A stretch of DNA of 19,674 nucleotides from JBMNOI01 sp050942995 (GTDB taxonomy: Bacteria; Chloroflexota; Anaerolineae; UBA1429): assembly GCA_050942995.1 (NCBI GenBank), contig JBMNOI010000071.1, positions 1 to 19,674 of the forward strand, in the 5' to 3' direction. Below the pieces are notes generated by a model. It was not told the origin of the DNA. It made no database searches and saw only the letters and a program-made list of their open reading frames with translations. This document shows positions 7,055 to 14,509 of the stretch, piece after piece; position 1 is the first letter of the stretch; the number at the start of each line of letters is the position of its first letter. A program made the translations under genes and the position numbers.

Positions 7055-8811
7055 AGCCCCCCTCGCCGACGGTGATGGTAGAGGGCGGCACCAGAGCCGA
7101 TGACGGCCAGCAGGCTGATGCCCGGCAAAAGGATATCTTGAGTGATGAGCCGGCGACGCACGATCAACCCGTCGATCCCGACGCCGGCCTCACCGGCATC
7201 CTCCAATACGCGAATCTGTACATGATGGCGCCCATCGCGCAGGCCACGGACCACTGTCACCAAAGGCGCATCGGTATAGGGCTCCGGAGCGGGCGAAGAG
7301 AGGCGCGCCGGACGGCCGTTTACCGTCACCTCGATCTGCGAGGCGTGGGCACCATCCTTCAGCACCAGGGCCAGATCGGTCCCCTCAAAGTCGAATTCCA
7401 GGGTGGCCCCGGGCCGTCCCAGGGCGCAGGCGTCCAGAACGGCGCCCTCGTCCGCAAGCCACTCCCAGGGGCCCGAATAGGTCAGCGCCCAGTGGTCCTC
7501 CTGGTAGAAACCGATCTGCACGGCCGGCGGCTCCTGCCTCATGGTTTTGAACGCCTCATATACCGGAAGAGGGGTGAAATCGGGCTCGAACATGCGGAAA
7601 TAGTACCAGGCCTGATCCACCTCCTGATCGGTGGGACGGCGAAAGAACCAGTAGTTCATCACCCCCATCCAGGGCCATTCGCGCTGCGCGCGGCGATAGG
7701 CATCCAGAGCGTAGGCGGCCTGTCGTTCCTCGCTTACCCGGCCATAAACCGCCGTACCGGCAAAGTCGTCGGGCAGGGCGTTCCAGCCCACCTCGGTGGC
7801 CCAGATCGGCTTGTGCCCGTCACCGTGGCGCACCATGATCTCACGCAATAGCTGGACACGAGAGAAATTGGTGCGATCGGGGCCGGTGCGGCGGTCCATC
7901 GGGCCGGTCCACAGGCCATACACCATGGATCCCATGATGTCGAAATAGCCTTGAACCCCCGCCTCGTACATGCGCTCGAGATAGATCAAATCGCTCAGGT
8001 TACGCGAGCCGGGGTCCTCCGGCGCATTCTCGATGGTTTGAGCCAGCCCGGCGGCGATGATGACGCAATCGGGGTCGGCCTCTTTGGCCCGACGATAGGC
8101 AATCTGGAGCAGCCGCACATATCCCTCGGGGTCGGGGGGCTGATCGCCCCATTCGGGGAATATATTGGGCTCGTTCCATATCTGGTAATAGCGAATGCGC
8201 CCGCGGTAGCGGCTGACCAGAGTATAGACGAAATCACCAAAATCCTCATAGTCGTCCGGCGGGGCCATCGACCAGCCGGGAGCGTTGCCCACAGCGCGGC
8301 TCCAGGCGGGTGGGTTATCCAGCCGGGCGATGATCTCGATATCGTACTTTTCGGCCAGATCGACGATGCGGTCGTACTTTTCCCAGGCGCTTTTATTCCA
8401 CCGATGATCCCAGTAGTCGCCCTTGCCATAGATCTCGATATCTTCCCAGGGGAACTGCTGGCGAATCCAGTCAAAGCCCGCCTCAGAGATGAGTCGCAGT
8501 GAGAGATCGACCTTTTCGGGGTCTACCTCTTGCTCCAGAAAAGTGTTCACGCCGTAGGGCGAAAGGCCGACATGTTCGATGGGCATGTAGGGCTCGGTGC
8601 GTGGCGGTTTATGGGTGAGGCGTAGATAGGCCAGAGCCAGCGTGCCTTTGATCTGCTCGCGCAGATCCTCCTCACCGGTCCAGCCTGCCATCGCGTGCCG
8701 GAGGGTCGGGCCACCGGCCACAAGCGCCAGGACAAGACAAAAGACAATGCCGGACAACATGCCGGCATTTCGCAGGCGGGGGGAAACGGTTCTCGATGGT
8801 TGTTCGGGCAT
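7051..8811 (-). CDS. Membrane-anchored glycoside hydrolase-like protein, clan GH-A fold
   Basis: The 586-residue protein has an N-terminal membrane segment (about 18-35), an extracytoplasmic TIM-barrel domain (about 80-425), a beta-sandwich-like domain (about 430-550) and a second membrane helix near 560-578 followed by HHRRRGG. The barrel resembles GH39/GH5-type enzymes: YYQIWNEPNIFPEWG places the acid/base Glu214 after strand 4, and PIWATEVGWN places the presumed nucleophile Glu340 after strand 7. Both catalytic glutamates are therefore present. A GGAGGTG ribosome site lies just upstream of the ATG at 8811. Because its stop overlaps the start of a glycosyltransferase gene, it may trim or rearrange the same surface polymer. 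No separate promoter was seen in the 103-base gap upstream. Substrate unknown. Confidence 0.8.
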   Translation of the reverse strand: MPEQPSRTVSPRLRNAGMLSGIVFCLVLALVAGGPTLRHAMAGWTGEEDLREQIKGTLALAYLRLTHKPPRTEPYMPIEHVGLSPYGVNTFLEQEVDPEKVDLSLRLISEAGFDWIRQQFPWEDIEIYGKGDYWDHRWNKSAWEKYDRIVDLAEKYDIEIIARLDNPPAWSRAVGNAPGWSMAPPDDYEDFGDFVYTLVSRYRGRIRYYQIWNEPNIFPEWGDQPPDPEGYVRLLQIAYRRAKEADPDCVIIAAGLAQTIENAPEDPGSRNLSDLIYLERMYEAGVQGYFDIMGSMVYGLWTGPMDRRTGPDRTNFSRVQLLREIMVRHGDGHKPIWATEVGWNALPDDFAGTAVYGRVSEERQAAYALDAYRRAQREWPWMGVMNYWFFRRPTDQEVDQAWYYFRMFEPDFTPLPVYEAFKTMRQEPPAVQIGFYQEDHWALTYSGPWEWLADEGAVLDACALGRPGATLEFDFEGTDLALVLKDGAHASQIEVTVNGRPARLSSPAPEPYTDAPLVTVVRGLRDGRHHVQIRVLEDAGEAGVGIDGLIVRRRLITQDILLPGISLLAVIGSGAALYHHRRRGGL

Positions 8812-8914
8812 CGTCAGTCACCTCCACCGGAGAAAGACGTGCCCGGTCCGGCGCAGGTTCCCTCAGCAGGGGCGATGCCCGGCCGGTCGCATCGCGTGTG
8901 GGGGCGGATCAAGG

Positions 8915-10291
8915 TCATCTCATGCGCTGTCGGGTTGTTCGGCGAGGGGTACGCGTCTCGACGGTGCCGCGATAGGTGGGCACATCGAAGTCGATCAGAG
9001 TGCATACCGAGGCGTCCATCAGGCGGCTCTGCAAACGCTCGTCCAGGCGCTCCCAATCGCTGTTGGATACGGTGATGATGGTGGGCAGCCCACCGGCATA
9101 ACGATAGTTCAGAATCTGGAACAGCTTTTCCTGAGCCCAGGGCGTGGCGTTCTGTACCCCCAGGTCGTCCAGCACCAGCAGCCAGGCACGGCGCACCTCG
9201 TTAAAGTGCTGGTCATAGGTCACCGGGCTACCCGGTTGATAGGTGGCCCGCAGGTGATCCAGCAGATCCGAGGTCACCACGAACAGCACGCGCATGCCGC
9301 TGCTCACCACTTTATTGGCCGCAGCCGCGGCCAGATGGGTCTTGCCCACGCCATACCCCCCGCGCAACAACAGCCAGTTGGCGGGATGTTCGGCATATTC
9401 CTTGACCGTATTGATCGCCTGGCGCAGGCGCGCCGACTGGTGCTTGTCCAGTTCACCGCGCCGATCGGAAAAGGTCTCGAATGTCAGCCCGCTGTAGAGG
9501 CTCAGGCTGCCAAAACTCTCGTCTTTGCCCTGCACGCGATAATCGGCGGCATAGATGGGCACAGTGCGCACCACATCCTGATGCTTCAACCGCGAGGCCA
9601 GGCGCGGATCCATATCGCCGATGGTCTGGTTGGTGGTGATCACCGTTGGCAGGCGGGCATTATAGCGATAGTTCAGAATCTGGAACAGCTTTTCCGCCGC
9701 CCACGAGGTCGCATTCTGGGTGCCCAGATCGTCCAGAATGAGCAGCTCGACGTTACGCACCTGGTCGAACAGTTCGTCATAGGTCACAGGACTGGAGGGC
9801 GCATACGCGGCGCGCAGATGGTCCAGCAGATCGGGCACCACCACGAACAGTACCGGCACGCCTCGCTCCAGAGCGCGGTTGGCGATAGCGGCGGCCAGGT
9901 GGGTCTTGCCACAGCCATAGGGACCGATAAAGAGAAGCCAACCCGAGGGATTTTCGGCAAACTCGCGCGCCGTGTGCAACGCGTCACCCAGGCTAAAAGA
10001 AACCACCGGCGAATCATGCCCCTCGACCTGAAAGGTATCGAAGGTCATCCCCGTCATATGGCGCAGGTTGCTGGCCTCACGCAGCCTGTCCAGGCGGTGA
10101 TCCTGTATCTCCCGGCGGCGGCAACGACAGGACACTGCTTTGCCGAATAAACGATGCCCCACAGGTACCTTTAACCGGACAAAGCCGACTCCCCCGCAGA
10201 GAGGGCATACGGCATCGTCTTGATCTGTCGTCGTAGCTTGTGAGCGATCGTTATCTTTCATGACTCGACAATCTAGGGTATGCCTCCACAT
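8915..10291 (-). CDS. DnaI/DnaC-like helicase-loader ATPase with zinc finger and two tandem AAA+ modules
   Basis: The protein (458 residues from this start) resembles DnaI/DnaC/IstB-type AAA+ ATPases that load the replicative helicase, but the ATPase module occurs twice. An N-terminal CPLCGG..CRC cluster (Cys29, 32, 55, 57) suggests a zinc finger like that of DnaI. Module 1 begins MTFDTF (82-87) with Walker A GPYGCGKTH (123-131), Walker B LLILDDLG (183-190) and an SRL arginine site near 233. Module 2 begins LTFETF (269) with Walker A GGYGVGKTH (311-319), Walker B LLVLDDLG (371-378) and SRL near 422. The repeat offset is a constant 188 residues and both sites look functional. ATG 10291 is preferred because GAGGTGA (10302-10308) sits ten bases upstream; ATG 10261 and TTG 10333 are alternatives. 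It follows dnaB and a dnaD-like gene, supporting a replication role. Confidence 0.87.
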   Translation of the reverse strand: MWRHTLDCRVMKDNDRSQATTTDQDDAVCPLCGGVGFVRLKVPVGHRLFGKAVSCRCRRREIQDHRLDRLREASNLRHMTGMTFDTFQVEGHDSPVVSFSLGDALHTAREFAENPSGWLLFIGPYGCGKTHLAAAIANRALERGVPVLFVVVPDLLDHLRAAYAPSSPVTYDELFDQVRNVELLILDDLGTQNATSWAAEKLFQILNYRYNARLPTVITTNQTIGDMDPRLASRLKHQDVVRTVPIYAADYRVQGKDESFGSLSLYSGLTFETFSDRRGELDKHQSARLRQAINTVKEYAEHPANWLLLRGGYGVGKTHLAAAAANKVVSSGMRVLFVVTSDLLDHLRATYQPGSPVTYDQHFNEVRRAWLLVLDDLGVQNATPWAQEKLFQILNYRYAGGLPTIITVSNSDWERLDERLQSRLMDASVCTLIDFDVPTYRGTVETRTPRRTTRQRMR

Positions 10292-10324
10292 AGATGAGGC
10301 ATCACCTCTGCAAATCGTTCGCGC

Positions 10325-10342
10325 ATCGAACAAATGTTCGAT
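10325..10342. promoter_or_regulatory. LexA-type SOS box upstream of the helicase-loader gene
   Basis: Bases 10325-10342 read ATCGAACA-AA-TGTTCGAT, a perfect inverted repeat whose core CGAACAAATGTTCG (10327-10340) fits the Gram-positive LexA consensus CGAACRNRYGTTCG at every position. It lies four bases downstream of the predicted -10 on the minus strand, covering the expected transcription start, where a repressor would block initiation. A further GTTCG half-site is at 10317-10321. LexA control is inferred; no lexA gene is in the window. Confidence 0.65.
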
Positions 10343-10346
10343 TTAC

Positions 10347-10376
10347 ATTTTACGCCCTGTGGGACACGCCGCGCAA
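10347..10376 (-). promoter_or_regulatory. Promoter of the helicase-loader gene
   Basis: On the minus strand TTGCGC (10371-10376) and TAAAAT (10347-10352) are spaced by 18 bases, in the 77-base gap after the dnaD-like gene. The start would fall near 10340, inside the LexA-type palindrome. This gives the loader a promoter separate from that of dnaB. Confidence 0.55.
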
Positions 10377-10411
10377 ATACGCCCTCGCGATCACCGGGCA
10401 GGCACCGGGAA

Positions 10412-11104
10412 CTAGCCGGAGCGGCCGCGCGTGTTGCGTCGGGGGCGATCGTCATTTCGCCCCTCGCGGGCCCAGCGCTCCAGGATACTCTTGATGTAGC
10501 GCCAGTTGCGCACATTGTTCTCGGCAGCGATGCGAAAGGCATCGATCACCCACTCTTCCGGGTAAGTGTCGGCGGCCTCGCGCAGCTCCTCGGCCAACAA
10601 CGGCTGAAGCAAGCCCACGTTCTGTTCGTACAACTCGAATATCGTCGGGCGCGGTCTCCCCATATGAGGCTCGCGCAGAGGACCGGTCACCTCCAGCAAT
10701 AGCTCGCCATTCCGCACCTGATCGACCGCCCGGCGTCCCTGTTGGGTATTGAGAAACAGATAATCCACCGGCGTCCCGTCTTCATCCTCGACGGTCAACC
10801 GCAATAGGCTGCCTCGCTCCACAGCACGACCCACCGCCCGACGCAACATCTCGATGACCGCCCCGGTGTCCTGCGGGGCGCCCTCCGCAGCGCGCAACGC
10901 CGCGAGCAAAACACCCTCAGATTCGAGCTCGGCCTGCGTCATATAGCGAGGATAGCCACGTTGTCGGTGAAGGAACCAGAACATGAACAGCGTGACCTTG
11001 AGCTCGGCCAGGTCATCGATGGCAGATAACAGACCGGTAAAGAACAGGTCGGGTATGGGTGTAAAGCGCGTTTTGCCGGGGGGGAACCCCTCGAAGGATT
11101 TCAT
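10412..11104 (-). CDS. DnaD-like primosome/replication protein
   Basis: This 230-residue protein has the C-terminal DnaD/DnaB2 domain signature: IFELYEQNVG near residue 154, then a helical stretch ending NNVRNWRYIKSILERW (about 195-210), matching the family's Y-x-x-N-x-G and NW-x-YI-x-x-IL-x-x-W pattern. The N-terminal 100 residues (FTPIPDLFF..LAELKVTLFMFWFL) fit the winged-helix part of such proteins. In Firmicutes DnaD remodels DNA and helps bring DnaI and the helicase to origins and stalled forks. Its ATG at 11104 overlaps the dnaB TGA (ATGA), and the loader-like ATPase follows, so the three probably act in one assembly. The very basic tail (RRNTRGRSG) could touch DNA. Confidence 0.85.
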   Translation of the reverse strand: MKSFEGFPPGKTRFTPIPDLFFTGLLSAIDDLAELKVTLFMFWFLHRQRGYPRYMTQAELESEGVLLAALRAAEGAPQDTGAVIEMLRRAVGRAVERGSLLRLTVEDEDGTPVDYLFLNTQQGRRAVDQVRNGELLLEVTGPLREPHMGRPRPTIFELYEQNVGLLQPLLAEELREAADTYPEEWVIDAFRIAAENNVRNWRYIKSILERWAREGRNDDRPRRNTRGRSG

Positions 11105-12471
11105 AGCGGGCCAAAGTCTTCGTCGCCAAAGTACTCTTCATCTACGGCGTGCAATTCCAGATCGGCAAAGCGCGTCATAGACGGCTCGAATCGCAGCGAG
11201 ATGGTATCGGTGGGGCCGTTACGATGCTTGGCCACGATGATATCGGCGATATGGGCGCGATCAGAGTTCTCATCATACATCTCGTCGCGATAGATGAACA
11301 TGACGATATCGGCGTCCTGCTCGATAGAGCCGCTCTCGCGCAAGTCCGAAAGCACCGGCCGCTTGTCCTGGCGGCCCTCCACTGCGCGGGACAACTGGGA
11401 CAACGCCACCACGGGCACGTTCAACTCACGGGCCAGCCCCTTGAGCGCCCGCGAGATGTACGAGATCTCTTGCACGCGGTTCTCGGAACGGCGCTCCCCC
11501 CCCTGCATAAGCTGCAGATAGTCGATGATGATCAGGTCGAGATCATACTCGGCGGCCAGTCGCCGTGCCTTGGTACGGATCTCCATGGGCGAGGGAGAGG
11601 GCGTATCGTCGATATAGATGGCGGCCTCGGAAAGCGTACCGCTGACGCGGGTAAACTGCTCCCACTCGAGATCCTCGATGCGCCCCAGGCGCAACCGCTG
11701 AGAATCGATGCCGGTTTGCCCCGAGATCATGCGCTGCACGAGCTGTTCGCCGGACATCTCGAGGGTAAAGATGGCGACCACCGCGTTGCTCTTGAGCGCC
11801 GCGTTGGTTGCGATAGAGATCGCCAGACTGGTCTTGCCCACACCGGGGCGCGCGGCGATGATGATCAGGTCCGAGGGTTGCAGGCCGCCCAGCAGACGGT
11901 CCAGATCGGTGAACCCGGTAGGCACGCCCAACGTCTCATCCTGGTGCTCTACCAGGAACTCGATACGCGCATAGTAATCTTTGATGATCTCGCTGATGGG
12001 CACCAGCGCTTTGCTCACGCGGCGTTGTGACACCTCGAAAAGAATGCGCTCGGCCTGGTCGATCACCTCATCGACCTCTTCGCGCTCCTCATAGGCCAGC
12101 GCCGCGATCTCTCCCGCCGCATTGATGAGGCGACGCATGATACTGGTGCGCTCGACAATGCGGCCATAGTGCTCCACATGGATCGAGGTGGGCACCATGT
12201 TGATCAGAGAGGCGAGGTACGCCGAGCCGCCTACCGCTTCGATCTGCTCCTGGCGTTCCAGGTCATCCACCAGGGTAACAAAATCCGCCGGCTGCCGTCG
12301 TTCGTGCAGCCCCAGGATAGAGCGATAGATGATCTGATGGGTCTCGCGGTAGAAATCTTCCGGCCGTAGAAAACTGCCTACCTTGATGATGGCATCAGGG
12401 TCAATCAACAGACTCCCCAGTACAGATTGTTCGGCCTCAATGTTCTGGGGAGGGAGACGATCGGCGGCCAT
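11101..12471 (-). CDS. dnaB: Replicative DNA helicase DnaB
   Basis: DnaB is the hexameric 5'-3' helicase that unwinds DNA at the replication fork. The 456-residue protein shows the N-terminal primase-interacting domain (PPQNIEAEQSVLGSLL, 7-22; about 7-150), a linker (about 155-180) and the RecA-like domain opening at GVPTGFTDLDRLLGGL. Walker A is ARPGVGKTS (207-215), Walker B LDLIIIDYLQLM (311-322), and VVALSQLSRAVEGR..RPVLSDLRESGSIEQDAD is the conserved helicase block. There is no intein and no truncation. GGGAG ten bases upstream of the ATG, inside the end of the BFN gene, provides the ribosome site; the gap is five bases. The C-terminus is acidic (EEYFGDEDFGPL). Confidence 0.97.
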   Translation of the reverse strand: MAADRLPPQNIEAEQSVLGSLLIDPDAIIKVGSFLRPEDFYRETHQIIYRSILGLHERRQPADFVTLVDDLERQEQIEAVGGSAYLASLINMVPTSIHVEHYGRIVERTSIMRRLINAAGEIAALAYEEREEVDEVIDQAERILFEVSQRRVSKALVPISEIIKDYYARIEFLVEHQDETLGVPTGFTDLDRLLGGLQPSDLIIIAARPGVGKTSLAISIATNAALKSNAVVAIFTLEMSGEQLVQRMISGQTGIDSQRLRLGRIEDLEWEQFTRVSGTLSEAAIYIDDTPSPSPMEIRTKARRLAAEYDLDLIIIDYLQLMQGGERRSENRVQEISYISRALKGLARELNVPVVALSQLSRAVEGRQDKRPVLSDLRESGSIEQDADIVMFIYRDEMYDENSDRAHIADIIVAKHRNGPTDTISLRFEPSMTRFADLELHAVDEEYFGDEDFGPL

Positions 12472-12476
12472 ACAGG

Positions 12477-12971
12477 TTATTCTCCCAGGTCATCCAAATC
12501 CAGCGTATCCAAAAAGTCACGAAAGACGTCAAGGTCCTCTTCTTCCTCGGGCTTGGATATGCGCAGCTCGGGGGAAGATACGATACTGGCCTTGTCCATG
12601 ATGGTTTCATCGGCATAGATGGGAACCTCGGCGCGCACGGCCAGGGCGATGGCATCGCTCGGGCGCGAATCGACGAGCTGCGTATCCTCATTATGCTCTA
12701 CGGCGATACGGGCAAAGAAGGTGTTGTTGTTCAGGTCGTTCACAATCACATAACGGATCGTCCCGCCCATCTCGTTCACGACGTTGACTAGCAGATCGTG
12801 GGTGAGCGGCCGGGGGACAGAGGCGCCCTGCAGACGCATGGCGATAGCCTCTGACTCGTATTGACCGATCCAGATGGGCAAAAAGCGCTCCCCGTCTACC
12901 TCTTTGAGCAACACCACCCGATGTCGCGCAAGCAAACTGTATAGCACAGAGTAGACGCTCAGTTCAATCAC
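12477..12971 (-). CDS. BFN-domain (DUF151) bifunctional nuclease family protein
   Basis: The protein matches the bifunctional nuclease/DUF151 family: IELSVYSV at the N-terminus, RFLPIWIGQYESEAIAMRLQG, PRPLTHDLL and SRPSDAIALAVRAEVPIY, then an acidic tail (EEEEDLDVF..LDDLGE). Some family members have been reported to have DNase/RNase activity; the bacterial role is unclear. I place the start at GTG 12971, giving 164 residues, because GGGAGG at 12980-12985 lies eight bases upstream and homologues begin at this point; the open frame extends to 13028 without a good ribosome site. It is first in the dnaB operon, which suggests a link to DNA or RNA metabolism near the fork. Confidence 0.88.
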   Translation of the reverse strand: MIELSVYSVLYSLLARHRVVLLKEVDGERFLPIWIGQYESEAIAMRLQGASVPRPLTHDLLVNVVNEMGGTIRYVIVNDLNNNTFFARIAVEHNEDTQLVDSRPSDAIALAVRAEVPIYADETIMDKASIVSSPELRISKPEEEEDLDVFRDFLDTLDLDDLGE

Positions 12972-13202
12972 CGGAGCGACCTCCCTTTTCGAAGCAACGA
13001 TTCGACTGTCGAGCTGAGGCTCTCCCAAAGGTCCTCTCGCCTAAAAGAAAAGAGCTCGGCGAAGAGACACGACATGGAATGAGCATTCCCTCCCACAGAC
13101 GCCTCACAGGTGCACCCGTTCCCCTTGCGCCTTTGGAGTGCCCTCGCGACTCAACCATACGCCGAACCGAATCGAGACCGACTCTTGCTTACTCTCGCGG
13201 TC

Positions 13203-13231
13203 ATTATACCATATTCAACTGGGCACTACAA
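13203..13231 (-). promoter_or_regulatory. Promoter of the BFN-dnaB-dnaD operon
   Basis: On the minus strand the -10 is a perfect TATAAT (13203-13208) preceded by TGG, an extended -10. The -35 is TTGTAG (13226-13231) with a 17-base spacer. Start expected near 13196. Confidence 0.7.
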
Positions 13232-13308
13232 CCAATCACGGGGGGACATTCGGGGCTGCGCGATGGCCCGGCATCACCTTCCAAAGGTCTTTAGAAGCGC
13301 CCTGGCGG

Positions 13309-13338
13309 TTGCCGCGTGAACCCGGCCCGTGTTATAAT
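13309..13338 (+). promoter_or_regulatory. Promoter of the zinc-ribbon membrane protein gene
   Basis: TTGCCG (13309-13314), an 18-base spacer and TATAAT (13333-13338) preceded by TGT, an extended -10. The leader would be about 49 bases to the ATG at 13394. Confidence 0.7.
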
Positions 13339-13393
13339 CTCACCGACCGTAACGGACCCAATCTATAGCCACAGCCCAAAGCAGGTGCTTGCC

Positions 13394-13660
13394 ATGGATT
13401 GCCCCAATTGCGGAACCTACAATCCCGAAGGTCGAACTGTCTGCTGGCGCTGCGATAAAGAGCTGCCCAAGCCCAAACCCCAAAAGCGGCGCAACCCCCA
13501 ACAAACAGCCCAAACATGGCTATACGTCGCGATCGCTCTGTTCGCCATCATCACCATCTTGCGGGCCTGTGGATTCTCTTTGTGGCCACAGCCGGCGCCT
13601 GAAAGTAGGATACCCGCGCCGGTCGCGGTGGTATGGCGCGTCGAGATGCCCCGGGGATAA
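13394..13660 (+). CDS. Small zinc-ribbon membrane protein
   Basis: The 88-residue protein opens with MDCPNCGTYNPEGRTVCWRC, a zinc ribbon with two CxxC pairs (Cys3, 6, 17, 20). A proline/lysine-rich stretch (KELPKPKPQKRR) and one membrane helix (about 42-59, WLYVAIALFAIITILRAC) follow, with a short tail outside. The ribbon would face the cytoplasm by the positive-inside rule. ATG 13394 is chosen because AGGTG at 13383-13387 precedes it and the ribbon starts here; the open frame reaches back to 13316, over the promoter. The function is unknown; such ribbons commonly mediate protein or nucleic-acid contacts. Its 3' end meets surE tail to tail, six bases apart. Confidence 0.8.
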   Translation: MDCPNCGTYNPEGRTVCWRCDKELPKPKPQKRRNPQQTAQTWLYVAIALFAIITILRACGFSLWPQPAPESRIPAPVAVVWRVEMPRG

Positions 13661-13668
13661 GGGGCATC
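13645..13668. other. Hairpin spanning the stop codons of two convergent genes
   Basis: GATGCCCC (13645-13652) and GGGGCATC (13661-13668) are perfect inverted arms with an eight-base loop that holds the zinc-ribbon stop codon; the surE stop begins within the second arm. No T-run follows on either strand, so it is not a classic intrinsic terminator. It may still protect both transcript ends. Confidence 0.5.
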
Positions 13669-14461
13669 AGGATGGGGAAAAGGTCAGGTTCCAGTCCTGT
13701 AGCAACGACAGCCGATCATAATCGGTCAAATCCATCCGAATGGGCGTGATCGAAATGTAATCCGCCATGATCGCGCCGATATCGGTGCCCTCCTCCGGGA
13801 TGCCCTCGGGCGGTTCGCCGCCGATCCAGTAGTACGAGCGCCCTCGCGGATCATAACGCGTGATGAGGGCGTCACGATAGAGACGACGCCCCAGACGGGT
13901 GATCTGTACGCCACGAATCCGCTCCGCGCTCAGCGCCGGAATGTTGACGTTAAGCAGCAGCGGCTCATCGAACCCGTTGCGAAGCACATGTTCCGCCAGA
14001 TAGGCCACAAATCGCGCGGCGATATCGTAATTGGACGACTCGAACGAATCCAGCGACACGGCAATGGCCGATATCCCATTGATGACACTCTCCATGGCGG
14101 CGGCCACCGTGCCCGAATAGGTCAGATCGTGCCCCAGGTTGGCCCCCATATTGATCCCCGAGACCACCAGGTCGGGTTTGGGCTCGACCAGCCCCAGCAG
14201 CGCCAGCGCCACACAATCCGAGGGAGATCCGTTGCTCGTCAATGCCGGGGTGCCGTCTTCCAGAGTCGTGGGCCAGGCACGAAGGGGTTTGTGCATCGTC
14301 TTGGTATGGCCGGCCGCCGACCAGTTGTGGTCCGGCGCCAGAATGCTCACCTCGGCCACATCGCGCAGGGCACGAGAAAGGGCCAGCAGGCCCGGCGAAA
14401 GCACGCCGTCATCATTGGTCAACAGAATATGATACCGCTCGGGTGCCGTCTCGGCAGCCAT
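13667..14461 (-). CDS. surE: 5'/3'-nucleotidase SurE
   Basis: SurE is a metal-dependent phosphatase that dephosphorylates nucleoside monophosphates and is linked to stationary-phase and stress survival. The 264-residue protein has ILLTNDDG near the N-terminus (metal ligands Asp17, Asp18), APDHNWSAAGH with the ligand Ser48, TSNGSPSDCV, and SGINMGANLGHDLTYSGTVAAAM with ligand Asn104; all four expected metal ligands are present. Length is typical. ATG 14461 is preferred to the adjacent GTG 14464 because GAGGAGAGG lies immediately upstream. It is the last gene of the tsaE-tsaB-rimI run, 48 bases after rimI. Confidence 0.95.
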   Translation of the reverse strand: MAAETAPERYHILLTNDDGVLSPGLLALSRALRDVAEVSILAPDHNWSAAGHTKTMHKPLRAWPTTLEDGTPALTSNGSPSDCVALALLGLVEPKPDLVVSGINMGANLGHDLTYSGTVAAAMESVINGISAIAVSLDSFESSNYDIAARFVAYLAEHVLRNGFDEPLLLNVNIPALSAERIRGVQITRLGRRLYRDALITRYDPRGRSYYWIGGEPPEGIPEEGTDIGAIMADYISITPIRMDLTDYDRLSLLQDWNLTFSPS

Positions 14462-14509
14462 CACCTCTCCTCACGTCGCTTCGGCTCAGGGTTCGGGCGA
14501 GGCACAGAC

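Larger units (their letters stand above)
12972..13393. other. Divergent intergenic region between the replication operon and the zinc-ribbon gene
   Basis: This 422-base gap has no convincing gene. It contains back-to-back promoters (13203-13231 minus, 13309-13338 plus) and, between them, a CACCTTCCAAAGGTCTTT element at 13275-13292 that resembles the one at 17170. The minus transcript would carry a leader of about 225 bases before the BFN start. No known riboswitch or strong hairpin was recognised in that leader. Confidence 0.6.

Noticed and set aside
8642..10150. 502-codon plus-strand open frame
   Set aside because: Antisense to the glycosidase and loader genes; the protein is low-complexity and the opposite strand has clear Walker motifs.
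10262..10290. GGAGG as ribosome site for ATG 10261 of the loader gene
   Set aside because: The distance of 21 bases is too great; ATG 10291 has GAGGTGA at normal spacing.
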